A stretch of DNA of 16,287 bases from Ignavibacteria bacterium (lineage in GTDB: Bacteria > Bacteroidota > Ignavibacteria > Ignavibacteriales > Melioribacteraceae): contig DAIEQP010000195.1 of NCBI GenBank assembly GCA_027347805.1, positions 1 to 16,287 of the forward strand, written 5' to 3'. The notes below the pieces were generated by a model, which was given only the letters and a program-made list of their open reading frames with translations, had not been told where the DNA came from and searched no databases. Of the stretch, positions 15,177 through 16,287 are shown piece after piece. The stretch's first letter is position 1; each line of letters begins with the position of its first letter. A program made the translations under genes and the position numbers.

Positions 15177-15841
15177 TGGCAGATATAAAAGAAAAAACAT
15201 TTGCTAAAAAAGTTTTTGATAAACTGGCTGAAATATATCCCGAAGTTAAACCTGCGCTTGAATATTCATCTGCATTTGAATTGCTAATCTCAACAATTCT
15301 ATCCGCTCAATGCACTGATGCAAGAGTAAATATTGTTACAAAAACATTGTTCAAGAAATACAAAAAGCCGCAGGATTATATAAACGTTCCAATTAAGGAA
15401 CTGGAGAAGGATATTTTCTCAACCGGTTTTTATCGTCAAAAAGCAAAAAGCATTCAGGGATGCTGCAAAATGCTGATAGAAAAATATAATGGTAAAGTTC
15501 CAAAAGATTTTGATGCACTTGTAACTCTGCCCGGTGTTGGAAGGAAAACTGCTTCGGTTGTAGCTGGTAATGCATTTGGCATTCCTGCAATTGCAGTTGA
15601 TACTCACGTAAAAAGATTATCCAACCTGCTTGGATTTATTGAATCCGATGATCAGACAAAAATTGAATTAAGGCTTAAGGAATTACTGCCGGAAAGTTAT
15701 TGGATAAATTCTTCACACTGGCTTGCAACACACGGTAGGCTGATTTGTTTTGCAAAGAAACCAAAATGCTATGAATGTATTTTAGCTAAATTATGTCCAT
15801 CATTTAATCCAAGTTCAAATTCTCCAGGAGTAAATAAATGA
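15176..15841 (+). CDS. nth: Endonuclease III (DNA glycosylase/AP lyase)
   Basis: Nth removes oxidised pyrimidines and cuts the abasic site in base excision repair. The 221-residue length is close to the E. coli enzyme. The helix-hairpin-helix motif LPGVGRKTASVV holds the catalytic lysine K124. AVDTHVKRL gives the catalytic aspartate D142. The [4Fe-4S] ligands C191-x6-C198-x2-C201-x5-C207 match the family spacing exactly. A GTG three bases earlier (15173) could also start, but the ATG sharing its A with the upstream TGA is preferred. It overlaps the next gene by 4 nt (ATGA). Confidence 0.95.
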   Translation: MADIKEKTFAKKVFDKLAEIYPEVKPALEYSSAFELLISTILSAQCTDARVNIVTKTLFKKYKKPQDYINVPIKELEKDIFSTGFYRQKAKSIQGCCKMLIEKYNGKVPKDFDALVTLPGVGRKTASVVAGNAFGIPAIAVDTHVKRLSNLLGFIESDDQTKIELRLKELLPESYWINSSHWLATHGRLICFAKKPKCYECILAKLCPSFNPSSNSPGVNK

Positions 15842-16287
15842 ATAGTGATTTTATGCACGATAGGAATTTTTGTCTATCAATATTAAATGAATTTACTAAG
15901 AGCGATAGTTTGTTGAAACACGCATTTGCAGTAGAAACATGTGTTCGAGCTTATGCCGAAAAATTTGGCGAAGATGTTGAATATTGGGGTAATGTAGCAC
16001 TTCTTCACGATTTTGATTATGAGAAATTTCCAACTGCAGAAGAACATCCTTATAAAGGGAATGAAATTTTGGAAGCAAAAGGATTTAATGAAGAATTTAG
16101 GAAATCTATAATGTCTCATGCGGATTATACAAACATTCCTCGCACAACCAGGCTGATGAAAACGCTCTATGCCTGTGATGAACTGGCTGGATTCATTACT
16201 GCTGTTGCTTATGTCCGCCCGAGTAAAAGTGTAGATGAAGTTGAAGTAAAATCAGTTATGAAAAAAATGAAAGATAAAGCCTTTGCC
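15838..16287 (+). CDS. HD-domain metal-dependent hydrolase, partial (3' end outside the window)
   Basis: The frame is open from the ATG at 15838 to the window edge (150 codons), with no stop. The metal-binding residues of the HD phosphohydrolase fold are present: H28 (LLKHAFAVE), H57-D58 (LLHDFDYE), H94 (SHADY) and D114 (ACDELAG). Family members of this type are about 185-190 residues, so roughly 35-40 residues are missing. It probably hydrolyses a phosphomonoester or nucleotide, with unknown substrate. The ATGA overlap with nth suggests one operon with the ferredoxin and nth genes. Confidence 0.85.
   Translation, partial: MNSDFMHDRNFCLSILNEFTKSDSLLKHAFAVETCVRAYAEKFGEDVEYWGNVALLHDFDYEKFPTAEEHPYKGNEILEAKGFNEEFRKSIMSHADYTNIPRTTRLMKTLYACDELAGFITAVAYVRPSKSVDEVEVKSVMKKMKDKAFA

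Noticed and set aside
1..16287. CRISPR array, insertion sequence, prophage or toxin-antitoxin genes
   Set aside because: No direct-repeat/spacer pattern, transposase, integrase or paired small genes were seen on either strand.

Overview
The window is AT-rich and gene-dense, and every recognised gene lies on the + strand. The gene content fits an anaerobic or facultative member of the Bacteroidota/Chlorobi/Ignavibacteria group: a Rex-headed bifurcating-type [FeFe] hydrogenase operon, secreted GH3 and GH95 glycosidases, and AT-rich coding with mixed strong and weak Shine-Dalgarno sites. This placement is inferred from gene content and codon style, because no rRNA or marker gene is present.

Region 1 (1-8215) is a redox and hydrogen operon. 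A promoter region carries a striking four-unit, 14-nt-period array of the palindrome TATCGATA just before rex, the NADH-sensing repressor. Then come the three subunits of a HydABC-type NAD- and ferredoxin-linked [FeFe] hydrogenase: hydC (NuoE-like), hydB (NuoF-like) and hydA (catalytic). hydA is broken in this sequence by an apparent one-base deletion at about 4168-4170, exactly at the first H-cluster motif (TSCCPGW). The N- and C-terminal halves are otherwise intact. Next is a second H-cluster protein fused to FeS and PAS domains, whose altered cluster motifs match the putative sensory (HydS, group C) hydrogenases. It overlaps a SpoIIE/PP2C-type phosphatase gene carrying an extra conserved C-terminal domain. 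The likely logic is that Rex reports NADH/NAD+, HydABC makes or uses H2, and the HydS-like protein plus phosphatase report H2 or redox state to an unknown target. The HydEFG maturases are not in the window.

Region 2 (8370-8830) is a single flavodoxin-like gene with a strong ribosome binding site, closed by a 13-bp stem terminator.

Region 3 (9032-14652) is a compact carbohydrate operon: a secreted GH3 beta-glycosidase, a secreted GH95 alpha-L-fucosidase-type enzyme, and a cytoplasmic aldo/keto reductase. It suggests removal of fucose and glucose from a fucosylated glycan. Two weak inverted repeats upstream are operator candidates.

Region 4 (14700-16287) has a tRNA-Glu(CUC), a rho-independent terminator, a small thioredoxin-fold [2Fe-2S] ferredoxin gene, endonuclease III (nth), and the first 150 codons of an HD-domain hydrolase that runs off the right edge. 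The last three genes overlap by 1-4 nt and probably form one transcript.
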